Shown in pieces: positions 15,336 to 25,700 of a stretch of DNA of 64,000 nucleotides. This stretch comes from Citrobacter rodentium NBRC 105723 = DSM 16636 (GTDB lineage Bacteria > Pseudomonadota > Gammaproteobacteria > Enterobacterales > Enterobacteriaceae): contig NZ_CP082833.1 in the NCBI RefSeq assembly GCF_021278985.1, positions 2,852,001 to 2,916,000 of the forward strand, read 5' to 3'. The notes below the pieces were generated by a model that worked only from the letters and a program-made list of their open reading frames with translations, did not search any database and was not told where the DNA came from. The position numbers and the translations under genes are program-made. Each line of letters starts with the position of its first letter. Position 1 is the stretch's first letter.

Positions 15336-16526
15336 TTAGCGCTCGCGTAGCGCCTCTTTGGCCCGATTGAACGGTTTGATTAAATAGTCGACGATGGTTT
15401 TTTCACCTGTTTTGATATCCACCGTGGCGATCATTCCCGGTACGATAGAGAACTGACGCCCCAGCTTGTTCTGCAAAAAGTCCTGTTTGGTGCGGATAAA
15501 GACGCGGTAGTAGAAGATCTCCGGCTTCACTTCATCCTGAATGGTATCGGGCGAAATGGTTTCCACTACCCCTTCAAGTCCGCCGTAAATGGCATAATCG
15601 TAGGCGGTGATTTTCACCAGCGCGCGCTGCCCCGGATGGATAAATGCGATGTCGCGCGGCGACAGACGGGTTTCTATCAGCAGATGATCGTCAACCGGCA
15701 CAATCTCCATCATCTCGCCGTTTGGCGGAATAACGCCGCCGATGGTGGTGACCTGGATATTTTTCACAATGCCGCGTACCGGCGAACGCACCGTCAGACG
15801 CGTCACTGAATCTGACCGTCCTTTGATGATGGCGGTTAGCATCGCCACTTCGGCGTTGGCTTTGGAAAGCGCCTCGCGCGCCTGCACGTAATACTGTGAG
15901 CGCAAATCGGTGAGCTTCAGGCCAATGTCGCTTTTCTGGCGCTGCAGGCGTAGCACCTCAACGTGGCTGGCGGCGCCGCTTTTCGCCAGCCGTTCGGTAA
16001 TCGCCAGTTCTTTATTGACCAGCGCCAGCGCCTCTTTCAGCTCGGTCTGCGCATCGGCAAGCTGCGCGCGGCGGCTGTTGTACAGCCGTGTCTCCGAAGC
16101 GATCAGCTCCGGCCAGTCTTTCAGTTCGTCTGAAAAGACCAGCGGTTTGTCGCTCACTTCCGCGGTCAGGCGCTGGCTGGAGGCCAGCGAGGCGCGATAG
16201 CGGGCGGCGCTCTCGCCGACGTTCGACTCCGAACGGGTTGGATCGAGGCGCGCCAGCACCTGACCAGCCTGCACCTGATCGCCCTCATGTACCATCAGTT
16301 CCGCGAGGATCCCGCCGTCCAGCGACTGCAATACCTGCTCGCGCGAGCTGGGGATCACTTTTCCGGTGCCGGTCGACACTTCATCCAGAACGCCGAACCA
16401 CGCCCATACTGCGAGGAGAAGACACAAAATCCCGGTCAGCCAGATGATACGGCTGGCCCCCGAAAATTCGCGCTCGCGGCTGTCGTCGAGCGCGTCCATT
16501 GATGCGTCAGGCTGACTGGTTTTCAT
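15336..16526 (-). CDS. Type I secretion membrane fusion protein, HlyD/LapC family
   Basis: A protein of 396 residues. The start chosen is ATG at 16526 (MKTSQPDASMDALDD), which overlaps the ABC transporter stop by 20 bases; a longer frame adds only unlikely Arg/Trp-rich sequence. There is one transmembrane helix (residues about 26 to 45), then a biotinyl-lipoyl-like hammerhead (LAELMVHEGDQVQAGQVLARLDP split around 90-115), a long coiled coil, and the C-terminal HlyD beta domain. It bridges the inner-membrane ABC transporter and the TolC-like channel. It is the last gene of the adhesin operon. Confidence 0.92.
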   Translation of the reverse strand: MKTSQPDASMDALDDSREREFSGASRIIWLTGILCLLLAVWAWFGVLDEVSTGTGKVIPSSREQVLQSLDGGILAELMVHEGDQVQAGQVLARLDPTRSESNVGESAARYRASLASSQRLTAEVSDKPLVFSDELKDWPELIASETRLYNSRRAQLADAQTELKEALALVNKELAITERLAKSGAASHVEVLRLQRQKSDIGLKLTDLRSQYYVQAREALSKANAEVAMLTAIIKGRSDSVTRLTVRSPVRGIVKNIQVTTIGGVIPPNGEMMEIVPVDDHLLIETRLSPRDIAFIHPGQRALVKITAYDYAIYGGLEGVVETISPDTIQDEVKPEIFYYRVFIRTKQDFLQNKLGRQFSIVPGMIATVDIKTGEKTIVDYLIKPFNRAKEALRER

Positions 16527-18273
16527 TTTTCCACTCCCGTACATTCTGTGCGGCCATACGACTCTGCCCCAGCGCCTGCGCTTTCGGCGCATCCATAACC
16601 AGTTGACCCTCTTTAAGCACAATCACCCGCTCCACCAGCTCCAGCACCGGCACGCGATGGGTGGCGACAATCAGCGTGCGGTTGCCAAGCCACTGGCCCA
16701 GCCGCTGAATAAATTCACGCTCAGCGTGCTCGTCCAGCGAGGCGGTAGGTTCGTCCAGCAGGACGATATTGGGCGCGCGCAACAGCATACGGGCCAGCAT
16801 GATGGACTGGCGCTGACCGCCGGACAGCCCGGTTCCCCCTTCCATAATCGGATGATCTAACCCTTTGGGCAGACGCTTTACGAAGTTCGCCGCACCGCAG
16901 ATGTCCAGCACGGCAAAAATCTCGTTATCGCTGGCGTGCGGCGCGCCAAGCGTCAGGTTCTCGCGCAGGGTGCCGTAAAACAGGCGCGCGTTCTGGCTGA
17001 GAAGGCCGACGTTGCGACGTAAATCGGCCATATCAATGTGCGGCAGGCTGATGTTGTCGAGCCGGGCATCGCCTTCCACCAAATCCACCCCTCCCGCCAG
17101 CGCCTGCAATAGCGTCGACTTACCCGCGCCGTTGCGCCCCAGGACCGCGATGCGCTCACCGGCGGCAATCTCCAGTCGGTTAATGCGCAGCGGCACCCGC
17201 TGATCTTCACTGTGATAGCGGAACTGAGCGTTCTCAAACAGATAGTGGCCGTGAAAAATGTCCTGGTGCACCAGCGTCTCGTCGCGCTGAGTCTCGACAG
17301 GCAGCTCCATAATGCTGTCGAGCCCTTTTTTAGCCGCTTTTACCTGCTGCCAGCGCGCCAGCACGCCGCACAGGTTGCCCATCGGGGCGATCATCCTCGA
17401 GGCGAGCATGGAGGCGGCCACTACCGAACCGGTGGTCAGCGTGCCTTCAATCACCAGCGGCGCGCCGAACATCACCACCGCCGCGTACACCAGCCCCTGG
17501 ACCGTCACTCCCCAGTTGATCAACCCCTGCGACAGCTCGCGGGTGCGCAGACCGGACTCGGCGGTGATGCGGATATAGCTGTTCCACTGTTGCAGAAAGC
17601 GATTCTCCGCCTGCATCAGCTTAATATCCTCCAGCCCCTGTACGCTCTCCACCAGCACCGCGTTACGCAGCGTGGCCTCATGCGCTGACTGGTTCGCCAG
17701 TTCCGCCAGCTTCTTTTGCAGCAGCAGGCCGGGGAGGATCATCAGCAGCGCCGCCAGCATGACCGGACCGTAGGGGCGCAGATCCTTCAGCACCAGACTT
17801 TTCAGCCAGTCGGCTCTGAAGCGCGAAACGTAGGCGTCCACCCGGCTGTCTTTCATCGCCGAGATCGGGCGCAGCGCGATAATAAAACGAATGGTCGGCA
17901 ACAGTTCGCTGAGGGTAATCCGGTTGCGCTGCAGCTCGCCGTTAACAAAGCAGACATCAAGCTGGTTATCGCCATCAAACTGCTCCACCAGCACCAGATC
18001 GCCATCCTGCAGCTGAATCACCACCGGCAGTTTCCAGCGGCTGAGTGACTGCTCCGTAGGCGTCAGCGGCTGAAAAGAGAGGCCGGCCTGGCGGGCAAGC
18101 TGGGTGAGCGCCTGGGTCATCGGTTTATCTTTAAACCACGGCGCGCTGGCCTGTAGCGCGCCGGGAGAACAGGCGATACGGTAATGGGCGGCGATGTGGT
18201 TCATCGCCCGCGCCCAGTTGGCCAGCGCCGGGGCGCTAATCGGTTCATTGGCAGGAATGTCGGCATGGCTCAT
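16507..18273 (-). CDS. Type I secretion ABC transporter, LapB-like, with internal deletion in the membrane domain
   Basis: A protein of 588 residues. It has an N-terminal C39-like domain without catalytic Cys (1-150) and a nucleotide-binding domain with Walker A GRNGAGKST (379-387), signature LSGGQ (483-487), Walker B IVLLDEPT (503-510) and switch His539. LapB-family exporters have about 720 residues and six membrane helices between these parts. Here the first helix (RPYGPVMLAALL) runs straight into a segment that aligns with helix 4 and the cytoplasmic helix after it (ILPGLLLQKKLAELAN), so about 135 residues are missing around residues 173-180. The frame is preserved and the NBD is intact. 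Transport function is doubtful. It overlaps the TolC-like gene by four bases. Confidence 0.9.
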   Translation of the reverse strand: MSHADIPANEPISAPALANWARAMNHIAAHYRIACSPGALQASAPWFKDKPMTQALTQLARQAGLSFQPLTPTEQSLSRWKLPVVIQLQDGDLVLVEQFDGDNQLDVCFVNGELQRNRITLSELLPTIRFIIALRPISAMKDSRVDAYVSRFRADWLKSLVLKDLRPYGPVMLAALLMILPGLLLQKKLAELANQSAHEATLRNAVLVESVQGLEDIKLMQAENRFLQQWNSYIRITAESGLRTRELSQGLINWGVTVQGLVYAAVVMFGAPLVIEGTLTTGSVVAASMLASRMIAPMGNLCGVLARWQQVKAAKKGLDSIMELPVETQRDETLVHQDIFHGHYLFENAQFRYHSEDQRVPLRINRLEIAAGERIAVLGRNGAGKSTLLQALAGGVDLVEGDARLDNISLPHIDMADLRRNVGLLSQNARLFYGTLRENLTLGAPHASDNEIFAVLDICGAANFVKRLPKGLDHPIMEGGTGLSGGQRQSIMLARMLLRAPNIVLLDEPTASLDEHAEREFIQRLGQWLGNRTLIVATHRVPVLELVERVIVLKEGQLVMDAPKAQALGQSRMAAQNVREWKNENQSA

Positions 18274-19676
18274 GGCTGGATCTCCACGGACTGGATGGTG
18301 CGATTTTCCAGGCCAAACGCCCGACGCATCTGACCGCTGTTGTACAGGCAGTTCAACTGCAACTGATGCAGCTGGCTTTCGGTCTGGATCTGCGCAAAGC
18401 GGGCCTGATATACCTCCTGCTCAGCGTTGAGCACGTCCAGCAGAGGGCGGGAGCCGAGATCGAGATACTGCTGCTGATACAGCTCCCGCGTCCGCTCGCT
18501 CAACGTCTGCTGGCGTTGCTGGATTTGCAGCGAGGTGGCGAGATTCATCGCTTCGCTGCGGTCGGAAAGCAGTTTCTGGCGCACATCCAGTCGGGTGCGC
18601 TGAATGGCGGACTGCGCCGATTCCACCGCGTGGCTGGTGGCATTGCGGCGCGCGGTTAAGCCGCCGCCCTGGTAAATCGGCATCTCAACCCTGACCCATG
18701 CCGAATACTGGGTGCGGTCGATGGACGCGCTGCCCGAATAGTTATCGTTCAGGTAATGGCGAACTTCCGGTTCCAGCGAGACGGTTGGCGTCATCTGCGC
18801 GTTGGCGTAGTCGAGATTCGCCTGCGCGACGTTGGCCTGCGCCCAGGCGGCGAGTACCGAGGGCACCAGTTTGTCGTCCGGTGTGGCCAGCTCGCAGCTG
18901 CGGCTAAGCTTTGCCGGAAAATCGTTGCTGATCCCGTTGAGGTTTTTCCAGCCAAGCCAGGTTTTCAGCGTCTCCTGCGCGCTTTCCAGGTTGGCCTGAT
19001 ACTGGATGAGCTGCGCGCGTGCGCCCTCGATACGCGCATCGGTCTGCACCACATCGGAAAGCGAACTGGCGCCCTCATCGTTACGCTGATTGGTGAGCCT
19101 GCCGATGGCGCTCAGGGCGTCCAGTTGCTCTTTAGCCACCTCCACCATCTGCTGCCAGGTTTGCACCTGCACCATCGTTGAAGCGGTCTCGAGGCCGACG
19201 TTGTCAATGCTCACCAGCACGTTGGCCTGCTCCTGCGCGACCCCGGCGTTTTCCGCCCGCACCTGGCTGGCGACTTTGCCGAAGTCGTAGAGCATCTGCG
19301 AAAGCGAGAGCACCAGCGACGGACTGAAGCCGCTGTCGGAATAGCTGTTGGTATAGCCGTTGTTCATCCCGGCGTTAATCTGCGGATAATATTTTGCTTT
19401 GGCGACGTCCACCTGCTGGATTTGGGCATACAGTTTGCCGACCACTTCGGCGATCGACGGATGCCAAGAGACGGCGCGATTGACCGCCTGAGAAAGTGTA
19501 AGTTCGCCGGGGGCGGCGCTGTCGCCGGTTAGCGGCATTGGTCCATTCAGCGAGGGCAGCTCCTGCTGCTCAACCCACTGCTGCGGGGCGATGCGGGGTG
19601 ACTCTTCGGCGGCAATGGCCGGAAACGCGCACAGGTTTCCAGCCAGCCACCAACAGGTCAGCTGTCGTTTTCCCAT
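18270..19676 (-). CDS. Type I secretion outer membrane channel, TolC/LapE family
   Basis: A protein of 468 residues with a cleavable signal peptide (about residues 1-23, ending FPAIAA). Two halves of the outer membrane efflux domain are visible, starting LTLSQAVNRAVSWHPSIAE and later ANLDYANAQMTPTVSLEP, with long helices that make the periplasmic tunnel. A dedicated TolC homologue is normal for LapA/BapA-type exporters. It follows the adhesin gene after an 82-base gap containing a strong hairpin. Confidence 0.93.
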   Translation of the reverse strand: MGKRQLTCWWLAGNLCAFPAIAAEESPRIAPQQWVEQQELPSLNGPMPLTGDSAAPGELTLSQAVNRAVSWHPSIAEVVGKLYAQIQQVDVAKAKYYPQINAGMNNGYTNSYSDSGFSPSLVLSLSQMLYDFGKVASQVRAENAGVAQEQANVLVSIDNVGLETASTMVQVQTWQQMVEVAKEQLDALSAIGRLTNQRNDEGASSLSDVVQTDARIEGARAQLIQYQANLESAQETLKTWLGWKNLNGISNDFPAKLSRSCELATPDDKLVPSVLAAWAQANVAQANLDYANAQMTPTVSLEPEVRHYLNDNYSGSASIDRTQYSAWVRVEMPIYQGGGLTARRNATSHAVESAQSAIQRTRLDVRQKLLSDRSEAMNLATSLQIQQRQQTLSERTRELYQQQYLDLGSRPLLDVLNAEQEVYQARFAQIQTESQLHQLQLNCLYNSGQMRRAFGLENRTIQSVEIQP

Positions 19677-19706
19677 TTTTTACTTCCCTAAGCTGGCTTC
19701 TTTTCG

Positions 19707-19730
19707 CCCCGGGCGAACGTGCGCCCGGGG
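19707..19730 (-). terminator. Strong hairpin between adhesin and secretion genes
   Basis: CCCCGGGCG, loop of six, CGCCCGGGG: nine perfect pairs, all but one G-C type near the base. It is not followed by a U tract on the minus strand, so it is more likely an mRNA-stabilising or partial-termination element that sets the ratio of adhesin to exporter. Confidence 0.5.
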
Positions 19731-19758
19731 TCGTTGTGTTGTCGGTATTACGTTCCTG

Positions 19759-22700
19759 TCAGGTCACAATGTGGTTCTGTTCGATCAGCTCATTGAGCGT
19801 GGTCTGTACGTTCTCCAGGGTAACGAGCGTCGTTGACTGATACGTGCTGCCCGAGCCGTCGCGGTCGATGGCAATCGTGGTATTGCCACCGCTGGTGGTC
19901 ACGGTGAGATAGTTGCCAAGCGAGGCGTTCTGCCCGTTCCAGCCCACCAGCAGATCGCCGATGTCGATCTTGTCGCCCTGGGCCAGCGAGAAGTTTCGCC
20001 ATGTGTCGACGCCGTTACCGCCCGTTGCGCTGCTGGCGTTAAGCAGGTTGTAAATCAGCGTATCGCCATAGGCCGAGCCCACCAGCACATCGTTTTGCGC
20101 GGTACTGACGACCTGCGGCGCAATATCCACCGTCAGGGTCGCGGTATCGGTATGACCGCGGGTGTCATCGAGTTTGTAGCTAAATGTCTCCTTCGTCGTG
20201 ATAGAGGAAATCGCCACGCCGTTGTTGAGCGTGTAGGTATAAGAGCCGTCGGCGCGGATTTGCAGCGAGCCGTACTGACCCTGAATGGTGGTCGGGGCGT
20301 TGGAGTACGGATCCAGCGTGGCGGAACTGCCGCTGGCGCCGGTCACCGTCAGACGGGTATCGACGGTGTTCAGCTGATCCAGCGCGCCCGCGGAGTCGCT
20401 GCCGTCAAAAATATTGCCGGAGACGGCATGCGTGCCGGACGTTTCAAAATTATCCAGATCGACAGTCGTACCGGTTATCCGTGGCGTGATGGTTGCCGCG
20501 CCCACCAGGGTATTATTGCCGGTGAAGTTCAGCGTATAGGTGCCGCCGTCCAGCTCCAGTCCGGTGAGGTTAACGGTCACCGTGGCGCCGCCAAGAGTGA
20601 TATTGGCGACCGGAGCGGTACCGGAGCGAATCACCACGCCGTTTTCCAGCACCGTCCAGTTGATGGTCAGGTTACCGAGCGTAATCAGCGTTGAGACGTT
20701 AAAGACTATCGCCGCGCCTTTCAGGATCGTGCCATCGGCGACCTCAAAGGTGCCGCTACCGCTGCCGCTTCTGCCAAGCGCTCCCCAGCTTGCCGTGCCG
20801 ACGGTGGTATCCAGATAGCTCGCGGTATCCTGTACCGACGGCGCAATCAGGGTGTCGCTGACGTCGTTTACCGCATCCAGCGTCCGGGCGGTCGGCTGGA
20901 TGTTGAGCGAGGCGGTGTCGGTATCGCCGTTTGGCGCCCGGACCGTATAGACGAAGCTGTCCGGCGTCCTGGTGCTGTCGGCGCCGATGCCGCTTTTCAG
21001 GGTATAGGAGTAATTACCCTGCGCGTCGATGGTCAGGGTGCCCCAGGCGCCGACAATCGTCGTGGTGCCGGTCGCGGCGACCGCGACGCCGTTCACCTGG
21101 GTGACCAGCGTACCATCAGGGGCAACGTCGTCGTTCAGCAGGTTGCCCTGGGTGGCGGTGCTCAGGCTTTCGACGCTGTAGACATGATCCGCAAGCACAT
21201 TGAGGGTGTAGCCAGTCAGCGCCGTGATGCCAAATGACGGATTCAGCAGGAACAGATACTCGCCGCCGGGCAGATTCAGCGTCAGCTGGCTGGACTGGCC
21301 GCCCAGCAGCGGCGCGTTCAGCCAGTTCGGCTCCACCCGCCACTGCTCAAACCGCTGGGTCACATCATTGAAGCGGTAAATATACAGATCGAAGCTCGAC
21401 GCCACCGCCACGCCGCCAATGGTCGACTGTAGCGTCATGGTGCGCGTGGTGCCTTCCTCAACGTCGAAGATGATTGGGTTGCTCAGTCTGTCGAGCACCC
21501 CAACATCGAGCACGTTGCCGAGGCTTACATTCACCACCGTAAAGCCGCCCTGAGAGGAAGGCCCGTTATTAATGGCTTCCACATGGGTGTCGTACGGCAG
21601 GGTGACGAGGTTATCCACGGCGGTAACGCTGCTCGCCGGCGTCTCATTGCCGAGAGTAATCACCAGCTTCGCCGACGTGCTGTTGCCGCCGCCGGTAATG
21701 GTGTAGGTGAAACTTTCGGTCCGGCCAATCACCGACGCCGGGCTGTTCGGGTTCAGGGCGTAGCTGTAGCTGCCGTCCGGGTTAATCGTCAATGTTCCGT
21801 AAACGCCCTGCAGGACGCTGCTGCCGGAACCGAGCGTGACGCTGTTGCCATTAGCGCTGGTGACGGTTGTTACGACGGTATCCAGCGGCGCGCTGTCGTT
21901 GTTCAGCACGTTGCCGGTCTGCGTCTCGGCGCTGGTGATGGTGCCCGCGCTGGTCTCCTCAACGCTGACGTTCAGGGCGGTGTAAGAACCGGTCGCCAGC
22001 AGCGCGGTGTTATAGGTCAGTACCCGGTAGGTTCCGCCTTCCAGCCCGCTGACGTTCACCGTTACGCCGCTGCTGCCCAGGGTCAGCAGATTGGCGAACT
22101 GCGCCTGTGCGGTGTCAATAACCGTGGTCCAGGAGTTGGTGGCGGCGTCATATTTCTGGATCGCCACCTCCTGGGTGTTCAGCAGAGAGAGCACTACCCC
22201 GGTGGTGCTGGCGTCAATAACCAGATTAGCGCTGCCGCCGCTCTGTACGGTGAACTCCACCGCCGCCGTATCGTTACCCAGCACGTTCGCCACGTTGCCG
22301 AGCGCGCCCACCAGCAGCAGACCGTAATCGCTGTAGTCGCTGTTGGTGACGGTGGCGTCGGTGGTGATGGTCAGGTTTTCTACGTTATCGCTGGCCGAGA
22401 TAGGCAGCGTTGGTGCCTGAACCTGCGTCGGCGTTGAAACGTTACCGACCGCGTCGGTGGCGCTGACGCTGATGTTCTCGCCGCTGGTCTGTTTGCGATC
22501 GAAGGTGTAGGTGTAATTGCCGCTACTGTTGGCGGTGGTGGTAACGGTTTCGCCGGTGCTGAGCGTTATCGTGACCGTACTGCCCGCCTCGGCGGTGCCG
22601 CTGATGCTGGCGCCGTCACCGCTTACGCTGCCGGTCGGGGCGGCGGTGACGGTGTCGACAGTCACGCTAAAGGTGGGCGAGAAGGTACTGGTGCCGTTGG

Positions 22701-25700
22701 CGTTGGTTGCCGTGGCGGTCAGCGCGTGCGTACCGTCAGCGATAGCGGTCGACGGGGCGAACGACCAGTTGCCCTCGGCGTTTGCCGTGGTGGTGCCAAT
22801 CGATACGCCGTCGCTGTAGATAGTGATGGTGGCGAACGGCTGTCCGGTGCCGTTAATCAGCGGCGTGGCGTCGTTAGTCGCCTGTCCGTTGGCTACCGAT
22901 CCGGTGATTGAACCGACATCATCGGTCAGCGAGGCGATCACCGGCGATCCGGGCAGACCGGTAAACGGCGCGACGACGCTGCCCGCGGCGCCGGTATTAC
23001 CGGCTCTGTCCTGAGCGATAACCTGTAAGGTTTCTCCGCCGACCTGCGATGGGCTGATCAAAACAGCGAAGTTGCCGGAGCCGTCGGCGACGCCGGTACC
23101 CAGCACCGTGCCGTTGCTGCCGGTGATGGTAATGGTGCTGCCCGCTTCCGCCGTACCGGTTACGCTGGCGCCGTTAGCGACCACCGCCAGGTTCGCTGGC
23201 GCGGCAGGCGGCGTGGTATCGACAACAATGGTGGAGATTGCCGAGGCCGGGCTGACGTTGCCCGCCGCATCGGTGGCCTGGGCCGTAAAACTATGCGACC
23301 CTTCGCCCAGCGCAGCCGTCGGCGTAAAGCTCCACGCCCCGTTCGCATCCGCCTGAATCGGCGTCGGCGTAAGCAGGGTTGCGCCATCGTAGATATTGAT
23401 AAACGCCCCCGGCTCACTGGTGCCGCGCAGCTCCGGCAGCGTATCGTTGGTGCTTTGCCCGCTGCCTATCGCGCCCGTATTGTTGCTGACGTCATCAAGG
23501 ATGGTGGTGATTACCGGCGCGGCTGGCGCAACGGTATCCACCGTTACGTTGAAGCTGCTGGACGGACCAACATTGCCCGCCGCATCGGTGGCGTTTACGG
23601 AAAGCGTGTGCGGACCGTTGCTTAACGCTGTCGTTGGCGTAAAGGTCCATGTCCCGTCAGCGCTGACCACGACGCTGCCGATGACCGTGCCGTTATCGCT
23701 AAAGGTCAGCGTGGTGCCCGCTTCCCCCGTCCCGTTAAGGGTCGGACGGGTGTCGTTAGTACTCTGGCCAGGCGACAGGTTGCCGGTCTGCGGCGCGCTG
23801 TCATCCACCACGGAGACGATCGCAGGCGCCAGCGGAGCGACGCTGTCTACCGCCACGGTGAAACTGGCTGCCGGGCCGACGTTACCCGCAGCATCCGTCG
23901 GCGTAAAGGTCAGCGGATGTGAGCCCTGGCCGAGATCGCTCGTCGGGGTAAAGGTCCAGGCGCCGTTGTCGCCCACCGTAGCCGTGCCGATGATGACGCC
24001 GTTATCCGCAACGCTGATGGTGGTGCCGGGTTCGCCCGTGCCGGTAAAGGTGGGGCGCGTATCGTTGGTGGACTGACCGCTGGTCAGGCTGCCGGTCACC
24101 GGGCCTGCGTCATCGGTCACGCTGGTGATAACCGGTGCGACAGGCGCAGCGGTGTCGACCGTCAGGGTAAAGTTTGCCGATGCCGGGCCAGTATTGCCCG
24201 CCGCATCGGTGGCCGTCACCCGCAGGGTGTGCGTACCCTGCGCCAGTCCGTCCGGTCTGTAGGTCCAGCTTCCGCCTTCGCTGACCACAGCGGTGCCGAG
24301 CAGTACGCTGCCGTCATAGACGTTAATGGTGCTGCCCGGCTCGCCCGTACCTGTGATAACCGGACGAGGATCGTTGGTGGTCTGCCCGCTGCTGAGGTCG
24401 CCCGTACCGGGCGTGACGTTGTCGGCCACGCTGACGATGACTGGCGCCGTGGGGGCGACGGTATCGACTACCAGAGTAAAACCGGCTCCGGTGCTGACGT
24501 TGCCTGCGGCATCGGTGGCGGTCACGTTAAAGGTATGTGAGCCGCTGGCGAGCGCCGTAGGCGGCGTAAAGCTCCAGGCGCCCGTGCCGTCAGCCTGGAC
24601 GGTGCCCAGCAGCGTTGTGCCGTCAAAAATGCTGACGGTGCTGTTGGCTTCTGCGGTCCCGGCCAGCGTTGGGCGCGTATCGTTGGTGCTTTGCCCGTTC
24701 GCCAGCGCGCCGCTGTTGGGCGCAACATCATCAGTGACCGAAGTGATTACCGGCGTGGATGGCGCCAGGGTATCAACGGTCAGCGAGAAGCTCGCCGCCG
24801 GGCCTTCGTTGCCAGCGGCATCCGTCGCTGTGACGGTCAGGTTATGCAGACCATTGTTTAACGGACTATCCGGAGAAAGCGACCAGCTGCCATCCGCGCC
24901 CGCGACGACGCTGCCGATTACGGTGGTGCCGTCATAAAGGGTGACGGTTGCGCCCGGCTCCGCCGTTCCCTGGAAGGTCGGCTGGCTGTCATTGGTGCTT
25001 TGCCCGTTCGCCAGCACTCCCGTGACAGGAGCGGTATCATCGGTGACGCTCTGGATCACCGGCGCGAGCGGCGCGGTGGTATCCACGTTGACGGTCCAGG
25101 CCGCAGAAGGGGCGCTGATATTACCTGTCGCGTCGGTGGCGGTGACGGTAATGTTGTGTGTTCCGGCGCTGAGCGCAGGCGGCGTGAAGCTCCAGCTACC
25201 GTTGGTCACGGTGGCCGTACCGATCCTGACGCCATTGTCGTAGAACGTAATGGTGCTGCCTTCTTCGCCGCTGCCGGTAAAGGCTGGCGTGGTGTCGTTC
25301 GTGCTGCCGCCGTTGGCGATGATGCCGGTCTGCGGATCGCTGTCATCAGTCGCCGAAGTAATGGTTGGCGCGAGCGGTGCGGTGGTGTCCACAACCACCT
25401 CAAACGCTGCTGACGGCACACTGACGTTGCCTGCGGCATCGGTGGCGGTAATGGTCAGGCTGTGGCTGCCTTCATCCAGCGCTGTGGGCGGCGTAAAGGT
25501 CCATGCGCCGTTGACCACCTGCGTTTCTCCAAGCAGCGTGGCGCCATCGTAGATCGAAATCGTCTCGCCGTCGGTGCCGGTACCGCTCAGGGCCGGGCGC
25601 GCATCGTTGGTGGTATCGCCGCTGGCGAGCGTGCCGGTGCCCGGCGCGACATCGTCCGTTACGCTGCCGATGGCTGGCTGAACCGGTGCGGTAAGATCGA

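Noticed and set aside
15336..16622. Longer HlyD start at 16622
   Set aside because: The extra residues are Arg/Trp-rich and encoded inside the conserved end of the ABC transporter; the start at 16526 gives the usual short cytoplasmic tail.
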